A stretch of 64,000 nucleotides of DNA from an uncultured Alistipes sp. (lineage in GTDB: Bacteria; Bacteroidota; Bacteroidia; Bacteroidales; Rikenellaceae), in the NCBI GenBank assembly GCA_944322005.1, contig CALUNL010000002.1, positions 124,001 through 188,000 on the forward strand, written 5' to 3'. The translations under genes and the position numbers were made by a program. The notes below the pieces were generated by a model that searched no databases, had not been told where the DNA came from, and saw only the letters and a program-made list of their open reading frames with translations. This document shows positions 27,097-35,520 of the stretch, one piece after another. How positions within the stretch are numbered: position 1 is the stretch's first letter; every line of letters starts with the position of its first letter.

Positions 27097-28374
27097 TCAT
27101 GCCTCCGGCCACGATATCGAGAAGCTGTGGCGCGAACCCTCGAAGCGGTAGTCTATCTTCAGACCGTAGTAGCGGCATACGGCCCCCACGAGCGCCAGCC
27201 CGAGACCGGTCGAGCCCTCCTTGCGGTCGCCCTGGTAGAAGCGTTCGAATATGCGTTCGGCGTCGAGCGGAGCGGATCCGTCGTTGGAGAAGGTCATCGT
27301 GCGTCCTTCGGCCGAGATCTCTATCGTTCCGCCCTCCGGCGAGTGGACGTAGGCGTTCTTGAGCAGGTTGGTCACGAGCGTCGAGGCGAGCGAGTCGTTC
27401 ATCCTCACGGTGAAACTCTCCGGCAGCGCCATGCTTACGGTCAGGTGTCTCCATTCGTATATCTCGTCGTATGTAGGCACCTGTTCGCGCAGCAGGGCGG
27501 CGAGGTCGACGTCGGAGCTCTCGGGGAACTGTCCGTTGTCGATCTTCGAGAGCAGGAGCAGCGTCTTGTTCAGCCGCACCAGGTGCGAGAGCGTGCGCTT
27601 CATCTTGAACATCTCCTCGGCCTGACGGCGGTCGGGCGATGTGTTGTCGAGTATCCACTCGAGGCGGTTGCCGAGTATCGCAAGCGGGGTCTGCAACTCG
27701 TGCGAGGCGTTTCCGATGAACTGCTTCTGCTGTTCGATTGAGGCCTCCGAGCGGCGTACGGCACCGGCTGCGGCATCGTTCAGCTGCCTGAACTCCGGAA
27801 TGGTGCTGTCGGTCGACGGCCCGTCGGAACCGCGTCCCGGTACATACCCGTCGAACCACCGCAGCAGCGCATATAGCGGCCTCATCGAGCGGTTGAATAT
27901 CCAGAGCGTCACCCCGAGCACGCACACGAGCAGCATCAGGTAGAGCGTGACGACCCAGAAGGCCAGGGCGCGCAGCAGGTCCTCGCGCTCGAACGTAGGC
28001 ATGGCCACGCGCAGCTCGTAGTACATGTCGTCGGCATCGCGGAATATGGTGGTCATGATTCGTGCCGGTTCGGTCTCCTCCTTCTCGTGGATGTAGACGT
28101 CGGCGTCGTAGTAGTCGATGTTGGGGTGCGTACGGGCGTAGGCCTCGTCCACGGGCACTATCGAGTAGCTGTTGTTGGAGCCGCTGTTGAGGTTCGGGAG
28201 CTCGCGCCCGGCGAGCATCCTCGTGATGATGAGCTCGGAGTAGTCCTCCAGTGCGTCGTCCGACTCGTCGTTTATCTCGTCCACTATGGCATAGTAGAAG
28301 AGTCCCGCCCACAGCGCCATCAGCGGCAGCAGTACGAGCGAGAGTCTCAGTGCTATGCGGTAAATCAGCTTCAT
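27097..28374 (-). CDS. Two-component sensor histidine kinase
   Basis: A 425-residue inner-membrane kinase. A first membrane segment (residues 8-30) is followed by a periplasmic sensor of about 110 residues, a second segment near 140-160 and a cytoplasmic HAMP-like linker. The phospho-accepting His is in FIGNASHELQTPL (about residue 223). The ATPase domain shows NLLKNAYVHSPEGG (N box, about residue 335), an F box and GSTGLGLALVGAV (G2 box, about residue 393). The layout resembles RprX of Bacteroides. It follows the response regulator by 10 bp and so forms one operon. Confidence 0.95.
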   Translation of the reverse strand: MKLIYRIALRLSLVLLPLMALWAGLFYYAIVDEINDESDDALEDYSELIITRMLAGRELPNLNSGSNNSYSIVPVDEAYARTHPNIDYYDADVYIHEKEETEPARIMTTIFRDADDMYYELRVAMPTFEREDLLRALAFWVVTLYLMLLVCVLGVTLWIFNRSMRPLYALLRWFDGYVPGRGSDGPSTDSTIPEFRQLNDAAAGAVRRSEASIEQQKQFIGNASHELQTPLAILGNRLEWILDNTSPDRRQAEEMFKMKRTLSHLVRLNKTLLLLSKIDNGQFPESSDVDLAALLREQVPTYDEIYEWRHLTVSMALPESFTVRMNDSLASTLVTNLLKNAYVHSPEGGTIEISAEGRTMTFSNDGSAPLDAERIFERFYQGDRKEGSTGLGLALVGAVCRYYGLKIDYRFEGSRHSFSISWPEA

Positions 28375-28384
28375 CCGTCAGTGT

Positions 28385-29080
28385 CTATTCCTCGTCGGCC
28401 GGCGCGTCGTCGGTGAATCTGTATCCGAATCCGTATACGGACCTTATGGATGCCGATGACCCGGCTTCGGCCAGCTTCTGGCGCAGGTTCTTTATCTGTG
28501 CGTAGACGAAGTGGAAGTTGTCGGCCTGGTCGGCGTGGTCGCCCCACACCGCCTCGGCGAGCGCCACCTTGTCTACCATGTGGTTCGGGCGCTGCATGAA
28601 GTACATGAGGATGTCGAACTCCTTCTTGAGCAGCGGAATCTCCCGGCCGTCGGCCTCGACCCTGCGTGCATCCGGATCGAGCGTCAGGTTTCCGAAGCGC
28701 AGCTTGGTATCGGCCCCGCCGCGTCCGCGGCGCAGCACGCTGCGTATGCGGGCCAGCAGCTCGGCCGTATGGAACGGCTTCGGGAGGTAGTCGTCGGCGC
28801 CGAGTTCGAGCCCCAGCACCTTGTCCTCTATCGAGTTGCGTGCCGATATGATTATCACGCTGTCGCGCTTCCCGGCACCCTTTAGGTTCTCGAGCAGCTT
28901 CAGACCGCTGCCGCCCGGCAGCATGATGTCGAGCAGGATGCAGTCGTAGGTGTAGCCGGCAATCTTGGAGTCGGCCTCGTCGAATGTCGATGCGGTCTCT
29001 ACGACATAGTGCTCCTGCTCCAGCTCGCGCACCATTATCTCGCGCAGCGACGGTTCGTCCTCAACAATCAGTATCTTCAT
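28385..29080 (-). CDS. OmpR-family response regulator
   Basis: A 231-residue regulator. The receiver domain (residues 1-120) has the acidic pocket in IVEDEP, the phospho-accepting Asp in ILLDIMLPGG (about residue 53), the Thr/Ser position in IIISARN and Lys in DYLPKPF (about residue 103). A winged-helix DNA-binding domain (residues 130-225) ends in IRSVYGFGYRF. It heads the operon with the sensor kinase, resembling Bacteroides RprY. Its start codon lies only four bases from a TAACTTTG box, suggesting a leaderless or nearly leaderless message; MKILIVEDEP is the standard start of this family, so a downstream start is unlikely. Confidence 0.96.
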   Translation of the reverse strand: MKILIVEDEPSLREIMVRELEQEHYVVETASTFDEADSKIAGYTYDCILLDIMLPGGSGLKLLENLKGAGKRDSVIIISARNSIEDKVLGLELGADDYLPKPFHTAELLARIRSVLRRGRGGADTKLRFGNLTLDPDARRVEADGREIPLLKKEFDILMYFMQRPNHMVDKVALAEAVWGDHADQADNFHFVYAQIKNLRQKLAEAGSSASIRSVYGFGYRFTDDAPADEE

Positions 29081-29084
29081 ACGG

Positions 29085-29092
29085 CAAAGTTA
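29085..29092 (-). promoter_or_regulatory. -7 promoter box abutting the response regulator start
   Basis: TAACTTTG on the minus strand is followed by CCGT and then the ATG. A TTTG lies 23 bp upstream (29116-29119), slightly far for the -33 box. Confidence 0.55.
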
Positions 29093-29196
29093 AGAAACCA
29101 ATTCTGAAATCGATTCAAAATGGAGGCTCCGGGCCGAAAAAAAACTTCGCCTCCGGCACCGTTCCCGCGCCCGGCGTCGCCGGTGCTGTAAAAAAA

Positions 29197-29221
29197 GATG
29201 CCGGAGCGGAACTCCGGCATC
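29197..29221 (-). terminator. Terminator of the rhamnosidase gene
   Basis: GATGCCGGAG pairs with CTCCGGCATC. On the minus strand the stem is followed by seven T residues. Confidence 0.85.
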
Positions 29222-29240
29222 CATGTACCCAGGCTTGCAA

Positions 29241-32060
29241 TCATCTCTTGTCGACTTCGAAACGATATGTCCCCGAACCTGTTTCGAAAATCCTGTAACC
29301 CTCCTGCGAACCTGCGGCGCGTACGCCATGTGCCTTCGAGGCCTCGATGCCCGATTCGGTCACCGTGTCGCCTTCGGCGGCAGGTACATATATTCTGGCC
29401 GTGGTGTTGGCCGGAACGGTCACCTCCATGCGGAAACGCTCCGATGAGTCGTTCCAGTCGGTCGAAATCTCTCCGTACGGCGACATGAATCCCGTGCGGG
29501 CGAACGATATGCCGCCGACGATGGACGGACGTATCACGATGCGCTTGAACGCCGTGGCGGCCGTGTCGCGCTGTATGCCGCCCACCTGCGAGTAGAACCA
29601 CTCCTGGAGGTGTCCGAGCATCAGGTGGTTGTGCGACTTCTCCGGGCGCGAGTCCCATGTCTCCGGCAGGGCCGTCGCTCCGTGCGCTATCTGGTTGCCG
29701 TAGCCGAAGCGGTCGTAGCGCGAGTTCATGTCGTAGATGACCTGCGACTGTCCGCGGCTCTCGAGTGCGCGCAGCACGTAGTTGTAGCCCACGTCGCCGG
29801 CCGAGAGTGCGTTGCCGCGCCGGCGTATGTCGGCGACGATGTTGTCGAGCACGGCCTTCTCGTTCTGCGGCTCGACCAGCCCGGCGCAGAGCGCGATGGA
29901 GTTTGCACACTGGCTGTTGCGGTCATAGTAGCCGCCGTCGGCATGGAAATATGCCTTGTTGTAGGCGTTGCGTATGTTTTCGGCAAGGGCCGTGAACTCC
30001 TTCTCGTCCTCCGTGCGCCCGAGCATCCGTGCGCAGCGGGCCATCGTCACGGCATCCATATAGAATATAGGTGTTGCGGTGGCCGCCATCGAGGTGTGCT
30101 GCGACACGCCCGGCTTCTGCGGCCCGATGTCGTACCAGTCGCCAAGTCCGTAGTCGAGGATATACCCCTCGGACCTCGATTCGAGGAACTTCAGGTAGCG
30201 CTTCATGGTGTCGTAGTGACGCTCGATGAGCGAGCGGTCGCCGTAGTGCTCGTAGACCTTCCACGGCACCAGTATCGACGAGCTTCCCCACTCCGGGGAG
30301 TCGATGAACCAGCCGCGGAACATGAAGAACATCGGTGCGATGTCAGGCACCAGTCCGTTGTCCCACTGCGCGAGGGCCATGTCGTCGGCCGACTTCTCGA
30401 AGGTCTTGTAGAGTTCGAAGTTGTACTGCAGCGAGCCGAACATCAGGTGCAGCTGCTCGAGCCACGGCAGTTTCTCGCGGTGCGGGCAGTCGGTGATGAA
30501 GCTTGCGGTGAGGTTTCCCTTCACGCCCCACTCGATGAGCTCGTGGGTCTTGTTCAGAAGCTCGTCCGAGCAGTCGAAATGGCCCGTCACGTCGGCCGAG
30601 GCACGCAGGTGCAGTCCGACGAGGTCCTCGATTACAGGCAGCGAGTCGGGATTCTCCTCACCCTCCGGCACGGCGCCCGTAACCAGGACGTAACGCTGTC
30701 CGAAGTAGGTGAACTGCGGGTTCCAGCTCTCCGTGCGGCCGCTCTGGCCGATGGTGTAGGTGAGACGGTACTCGCCGCGGTAGCCTCCGCAGGTGGTTAT
30801 GGAGTCGACCTGCGTGTTGAAGAGTTCGGTCGTGTTGATCTTGACCGTCTGCCCGCGCTCTCCGCGCAGGGAGATGCGCACCGTGCCCTGGAAGTTCTGT
30901 CCCAGGTCGAAGAGCCATGCTCCGTGGCGCGTCTTTCTCCTTGTCACCGGCGGGAAGCGCTGCATGACCTTCATCGGCGGGGTCTCGGCCGCCACCATGC
31001 GCGCTCCGTCGGGCAGCGGCGCCAGTATCGGCTTCTGCCAGCCGGAGTCGTCGAATCCGGTCTCGGTCCACCCCTCCAGGAAGAGCCGTGCGTCGTATGC
31101 CTCGCCTCCGAATATGCTGCAGTATGTCAACGGGCTTTGCGTGACCCTCCACGAACGGTCGGAAACCAACCTGTCGTGACTTCCATCCTCGTACTCTATC
31201 TCCAGTGCGAGAATCATTTTCGGGTATGTGTAGCTTATGAGTCCTTTGTAGTAGAGCCGCATCGGCACGCTGGCATAGCCGTTGCCGAGCATGACTCCGA
31301 TTGCGTTGCCGCCGTCGCGGAGCAGGCGGGTCACGTCAAAGGGTACGTAACATACTTTCTTGTCGTAGTCGGTTGCCGGCGGGTCCATGAAGCGGTCGCC
31401 CACCTGCGCTCCGTTGAGGTAGAGGCAGAACTGTCCGATGCCGCCGACATATGCGGTCGCCCTGCGGACGGGCTTGCCGACCGTAAACTCCTTGCGGAAC
31501 TGCGGCAGCTTGTTGGCGCCCGGCGTGCGGTCGCCGACGAGCTCGACGTTCTTGTATTCGATTCCGGGAACGATGCGCTCGCGCTCCGGCATCTTCTCCA
31601 TGGCAATCCACTCGGCCCCGTGCCAGGCCTTGCCGTCGAGGAGGCCTATGCCGAAGCGGGCCGGAGCGCTCCACTCCGACGCATTGCCGTTGTTGTCGTA
31701 TATCCTGACGCTCCAGAAATACTCCTTCCCGGATGCCAGGGGCTCTCCGCCATAGGGTATGTGAAGCGAGGCGTCACTCTCCACCTTTCCGCTGCTCCAC
31801 AGCGTTCCGATGCCGCGCGAGGCCTCCTCTTCGGTCGCGGAGACGACGATTTCGTATGCGCCCTGCATGAAGCCGCGCCCGTCGGATGCCGCTTTCCAGC
31901 TGAACTTCGGACGGTCCGTGTTTACGGCCAGTGGGTTGTGCATGTATTCGCACCGGAGGTCGAAGGCGGAGAATCCGCCGGCGCACATGCCGGCATGCGG
32001 AGCAAGACACGATGCCAGAAACAGCATCGCTGCGCCGAGACGCGCTGAAAGGATTTTCAT
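29241..32060 (-). CDS. Alpha-L-rhamnosidase, GH78 family, probable lipoprotein
   Basis: A 939-residue enzyme removing terminal alpha-L-rhamnose from plant glycans such as rhamnogalacturonan or from flavonoid glycosides. The signal peptide ends with LFLASC, a possible lipobox (Cys18), so it may be lipid-anchored. Domains in order: N-terminal beta-sandwich opening with LRCEYMHNPLAV, a bacterial rhamnosidase N-terminal domain around residues 170-350 (TAYVGGIGQFCLYLNGAQVG), a concanavalin-like domain, the (alpha/alpha)6 catalytic barrel with TDCPHREKLPWLEQ near residue 523, and a C-terminal beta domain. It is divergent from susC across a 297-bp control region, so it belongs to a compact polysaccharide-utilisation locus. 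Confidence 0.92.
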   Translation of the reverse strand: MKILSARLGAAMLFLASCLAPHAGMCAGGFSAFDLRCEYMHNPLAVNTDRPKFSWKAASDGRGFMQGAYEIVVSATEEEASRGIGTLWSSGKVESDASLHIPYGGEPLASGKEYFWSVRIYDNNGNASEWSAPARFGIGLLDGKAWHGAEWIAMEKMPERERIVPGIEYKNVELVGDRTPGANKLPQFRKEFTVGKPVRRATAYVGGIGQFCLYLNGAQVGDRFMDPPATDYDKKVCYVPFDVTRLLRDGGNAIGVMLGNGYASVPMRLYYKGLISYTYPKMILALEIEYEDGSHDRLVSDRSWRVTQSPLTYCSIFGGEAYDARLFLEGWTETGFDDSGWQKPILAPLPDGARMVAAETPPMKVMQRFPPVTRRKTRHGAWLFDLGQNFQGTVRISLRGERGQTVKINTTELFNTQVDSITTCGGYRGEYRLTYTIGQSGRTESWNPQFTYFGQRYVLVTGAVPEGEENPDSLPVIEDLVGLHLRASADVTGHFDCSDELLNKTHELIEWGVKGNLTASFITDCPHREKLPWLEQLHLMFGSLQYNFELYKTFEKSADDMALAQWDNGLVPDIAPMFFMFRGWFIDSPEWGSSSILVPWKVYEHYGDRSLIERHYDTMKRYLKFLESRSEGYILDYGLGDWYDIGPQKPGVSQHTSMAATATPIFYMDAVTMARCARMLGRTEDEKEFTALAENIRNAYNKAYFHADGGYYDRNSQCANSIALCAGLVEPQNEKAVLDNIVADIRRRGNALSAGDVGYNYVLRALESRGQSQVIYDMNSRYDRFGYGNQIAHGATALPETWDSRPEKSHNHLMLGHLQEWFYSQVGGIQRDTAATAFKRIVIRPSIVGGISFARTGFMSPYGEISTDWNDSSERFRMEVTVPANTTARIYVPAAEGDTVTESGIEASKAHGVRAAGSQEGYRIFETGSGTYRFEVDKR

Positions 32061-32083
32061 GATGTTGCAGTTTTAGGTTTATA

Positions 32084-32091
32084 CAAAGTTA
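32084..32091 (-). promoter_or_regulatory. -7 promoter box of the GH78 gene
   Basis: TAACTTTG on the minus strand, 23 bp before the ATG. No normally spaced -33 TTTG; an inverted repeat lies just upstream, where an activator could act. Confidence 0.5.
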
Positions 32092-32120
32092 GTTGCAGTA
32101 TCATCGGGATGGTGTACCGA

Positions 32121-32148
32121 TTTGACACAAAGTTTGTCAAAAATGACA
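32121..32148. promoter_or_regulatory. Operator-like repeat between GH78 and susC
   Basis: TTTGACA (32121-32127), seven bases, then TGTCAAA (32135-32141) form a perfect inverted repeat; TGACA at 32144-32148 adds a third half-site facing the second. It sits 30 bp upstream of the GH78 -7 box, in the region shared with susC. Confidence 0.5.
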
Positions 32149-32357
32149 ACCGGCCGGCATCTGCGGCGTACATGCAATTTTTTTCGGAACATTCCGCAAA
32201 AATTTTTTCCGCTCCGATTTAACCTCCCGTGGAAACCCAAGTCTTATAGATACGATTGCTCCCGGAGAGGGTGCGCAATTGCGCGTGCATCCGGCCGGGA
32301 CGGCAGCCGTGTGAAAAATTCATGTGAGTATAGGAAATTTTACTAATCTTGACAGTT

Positions 32358-35300
32358 ATGAATGAGACCAAGAGACCGCGTTCGGGCTATTTGCGCAGGT
32401 ACTTCTGTTGCGCGGTGGCGCTTCTGGCCGTGACGGTTTGCGGCGTGAATGCGGCAATGGCGGACGAACCGCAGCCGGTGGCAGGAAACAGGGTCATTAC
32501 CGGTACCATCGAGGATACCGAGGGCAATCCTATCGTCGGAGCGCACATTATCGTGAAGGGTGCGCCGCTCGAGACGGGAACATCGTCCGACCTCGAAGGA
32601 AAATTCTCGTTGAGCGTACCCGACAAGGGAACGCTCGTGGTAAGTTATATAGGTTGCGAGACGCTGCGCATACCGTTGCGCGCGCGCACCGAATTTTCGC
32701 TCGTGATGACCGAGTCGACCAACCGCATGGGCGACGTTGTGGTCGTGGGTTACGGCACGCAGCGCAAGTCCGACCTGACGGGCTCCATCGTATCGGTGAA
32801 GTCCGAGGAGATAGCCGACCTTCCGGTGCGTTCGGTTGCTGAGGCCTTGCAGGGCAAGGTGGCCGGTGTGATGGTCTCGAAGACCGACGGCCGTCCGGGC
32901 AGCTCCTCCGACATCGTCATCCGAGGCGTGGGCTCCATCAACGGACTCAACCCGCTCTTCATCGTCGACGGCGTGGCACGTGAGAACAATACCGACTACA
33001 ACCTCGCCGACGTCGAGTCGATAGAGATAATCAAGGATGCGAGTGCGGCGGCCATCTACGGTTCCCGGGCCGCTGGAGGCGTGGTGCTCATCACCACCAA
33101 GCGCGGATCGTTCGACTCCAAGCCGCAGCTCAACTTCTCGGCGCATGTCGGAATGCGCGACATGGTCGACCACTACAACCTGCTCAATACGCCGGACTAC
33201 ATCCGCGTGAAGCAGGCCCTGGGCGAGAACTACCCGATATGGAGCGACCCTTCGGCGCTTCCGAACACCAACTGGATAGACGCCCTCTACCGTACGGGCA
33301 TAGAGCACAGCTACAACATCTCGCTCTCGGGCGGAAGCGGCAAGCTGAGCTACTACCTTTCGGGCAGCTACGAGCGCGAGAACGGTATCCAGGAGCGCAA
33401 CTACTGGGAGCGCATCTCGGCACGCGCCAACGTCGACTACAAGGTCAGGAAGAACCTCACCGTCGGTTCCCGCATCTACCTGGCGCGCATCAAGGGCAAT
33501 CCGTACACGGTATCCTATCCGTGGACCTCGATTCCGTACATGAACATCTACAACGAGGACGGTTCGTTCTCGAAGATTCCTGACGGCATCGACTTCTCTG
33601 GGGCCAACCCTTATGCCGAGCTCTACATGAACCACCAGGAGCAGTCCGACCTTCTGACGGAGGCCGACCTCTATCTCGACTGGGAGATTGTGAAGGGTTT
33701 GAGGGCCAACATCACGGGTTCGGCGCAGTTCGGCGGCAACTACTACGACTACTACCGCGAGCTGAACGACCTCGGCCGTTCGCCTTCGCTCGACAGCTAC
33801 AACAAGGCTTTGGGCTATTCCGAGCAGTACACCCTGACGGCTACGCTCACCTATGCGAAGGTCTTCGCCGAGAAGCACGACTTCAAGATAATGGCCGGAT
33901 ACGAGGCCAAGTACGGCAAGTTCGCCGACCTGAACGCCACGGCCACCGACTTCCCGGTCGACAACCCGCAGTCGTTCGAGCTCTCGACCAATGCGAGCAA
34001 GCTCGCGACGGGAGCGTTGAGCGACGACCGTTTCCTGTCGGTGTTCGGACGTCTGAACTACTCGTTCGACAACCGCTACCTGCTGACGGTCAACTTCCGC
34101 GGCGACGGTTCGCCGAAGTTCAGCCCGAAGAACCGCTGGGGCTTCTTCCCTTCGGTGTCGGTGGGATGGAAAATCTCGGAGGAGCCTTTCTTCCGCAACT
34201 GGGACCAGACCTGGCTCTCGCTCGTGAAGCCGCGCTTCAGCTGGGGTATCCTCGGCAACGACCAGGCCCTTGACAAGTACGCCTACATGATGTCGTTCCA
34301 GAAGCTTACCGAGCACTCGTTCGACGGCACGACTGCGGTCGGCGGCTACAACAACGTGAAGGTCATCAACGAGGACATCAAGTGGGAGTCCATCTACACG
34401 ACCAACGTCGGACTCGACCTCGAGTTCTTCAACCACCGCCTGCTCGTGTCGGCCGACTACTACAAGCGCATCACGCGCAACATGATTTACGACATTGCGG
34501 TGCCGAACTCCTCGGGCATCACCACCATGCCGAGCTACTCGGCCATGAGTACGATGCCGGTGAACATCGGCCGTATCGACAACGAGGGATGGGAGCTGCA
34601 GGTCGCCTACCGCAACAACATAGGCTTCTTCAACTACTCGGTAAGCGCCAACGTTTCGCAGAACAGCAACCGCGTTGTCGACATAGGTCTTCCGACGGCT
34701 TTCATCTACGGCGGCGGCGGATGGCCGAACAGCGGATTGAGTCCTTGCAAGACCGTGAACGGAATGCCTATAAGCATGCTCTTCGGACTCAAGACCGACG
34801 GTCTCATCACCTCGCAGGAGGAGATAGACGAGCTCAACGCCATAGCGCAGGCCAACGGCCACGCCTACTATCACCAGCGCCTTACGGGTGTGGGTGACCT
34901 GAAATACGTCGACCTGAACGGCGACGGCACCATCAACGACGAGGACCGCACCTTCATCGGCAACCCTTGGCCGAAGGTGCAGTACGGATTCAACATCTCG
35001 CTGGAGTACCGCGGCATCGACCTGTCGGCCGACTTTGTCGGCGTTGCCGGCAACGACGTGATGAACCTTGCCAAGTCGTTCACGCAGAGCGTGCAGCACA
35101 GCTCGCAGACGACAAGCGAGATATTCAACGCCTCCTTCTTCCTCGGCAACGGTCTCACCGACCAGCCCCGTGTGATGGCCTACGATACCGCCAACGGGAA
35201 TGCGCCGGTCAAGGACCCTAACCTCAACTACCAGCTCTATTCGGACTACTTCATCGAGGACGGTTCGTATCTGAAGCTCAAGACGCTGACCCTGGGCTAC

Positions 35301-35504
35301 ACTCTCCCGCGCCGCTGGACCCGCAAGGCCGGCATACAGAAGCTGCGCGTGTATGTATCGGGTCACAATCTCCTGACCTTCACGAAGTTCACGGGTCTCG
35401 ACCCGGAGTTCGCCTCGTCGGCGAAGACTGCTACCGGAATCTACTACAGCAGTACCTATCCGCAGACGCGCATGATATCGTTCGGAATTGACATGACATT
35501 TTAA
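32358..35504 (+). CDS. SusC/RagA-type TonB-dependent outer-membrane transporter
   Basis: A 1048-residue outer-membrane barrel importing oligosaccharides with its SusD partner. The ATG at 32358 is used rather than an in-frame TTG three codons earlier. A signal peptide (basic start, then CCAVALLAVTVCGVNAAMA) is followed by a carboxypeptidase-regulatory-like domain (residues about 47-110, GTIEDTEGNPIVGAH), the TonB box and plug (VVVVGYGTQRKSDLTGS near residue 127, IRGVGSINGLNPLFIVDG near residue 192, AAIYGSRAAGGVVLITTKRG near residue 232) and a 22-strand-type barrel ending in ISFGIDMTF with a terminal Phe. No FecR/ECF regulators accompany it. The rhamnosidase on the other side suggests a rhamnose-containing substrate; that is inference. 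Confidence 0.96.
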   Translation: MNETKRPRSGYLRRYFCCAVALLAVTVCGVNAAMADEPQPVAGNRVITGTIEDTEGNPIVGAHIIVKGAPLETGTSSDLEGKFSLSVPDKGTLVVSYIGCETLRIPLRARTEFSLVMTESTNRMGDVVVVGYGTQRKSDLTGSIVSVKSEEIADLPVRSVAEALQGKVAGVMVSKTDGRPGSSSDIVIRGVGSINGLNPLFIVDGVARENNTDYNLADVESIEIIKDASAAAIYGSRAAGGVVLITTKRGSFDSKPQLNFSAHVGMRDMVDHYNLLNTPDYIRVKQALGENYPIWSDPSALPNTNWIDALYRTGIEHSYNISLSGGSGKLSYYLSGSYERENGIQERNYWERISARANVDYKVRKNLTVGSRIYLARIKGNPYTVSYPWTSIPYMNIYNEDGSFSKIPDGIDFSGANPYAELYMNHQEQSDLLTEADLYLDWEIVKGLRANITGSAQFGGNYYDYYRELNDLGRSPSLDSYNKALGYSEQYTLTATLTYAKVFAEKHDFKIMAGYEAKYGKFADLNATATDFPVDNPQSFELSTNASKLATGALSDDRFLSVFGRLNYSFDNRYLLTVNFRGDGSPKFSPKNRWGFFPSVSVGWKISEEPFFRNWDQTWLSLVKPRFSWGILGNDQALDKYAYMMSFQKLTEHSFDGTTAVGGYNNVKVINEDIKWESIYTTNVGLDLEFFNHRLLVSADYYKRITRNMIYDIAVPNSSGITTMPSYSAMSTMPVNIGRIDNEGWELQVAYRNNIGFFNYSVSANVSQNSNRVVDIGLPTAFIYGGGGWPNSGLSPCKTVNGMPISMLFGLKTDGLITSQEEIDELNAIAQANGHAYYHQRLTGVGDLKYVDLNGDGTINDEDRTFIGNPWPKVQYGFNISLEYRGIDLSADFVGVAGNDVMNLAKSFTQSVQHSSQTTSEIFNASFFLGNGLTDQPRVMAYDTANGNAPVKDPNLNYQLYSDYFIEDGSYLKLKTLTLGYTLPRRWTRKAGIQKLRVYVSGHNLLTFTKFTGLDPEFASSAKTATGIYYSSTYPQTRMISFGIDMTF

Positions 35505-35520
35505 TTAACGCACATACGAC

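Noticed and set aside
29610-32048. Open frame of about 810 codons opposite the GH78 gene
   Set aside because: Antisense shadow; the GH78 frame has signal peptide, catalytic motif, promoter box and terminator.
32343-35366. Open frame of about 1000 codons opposite susC
   Set aside because: Antisense shadow of susC with no recognisable motif.
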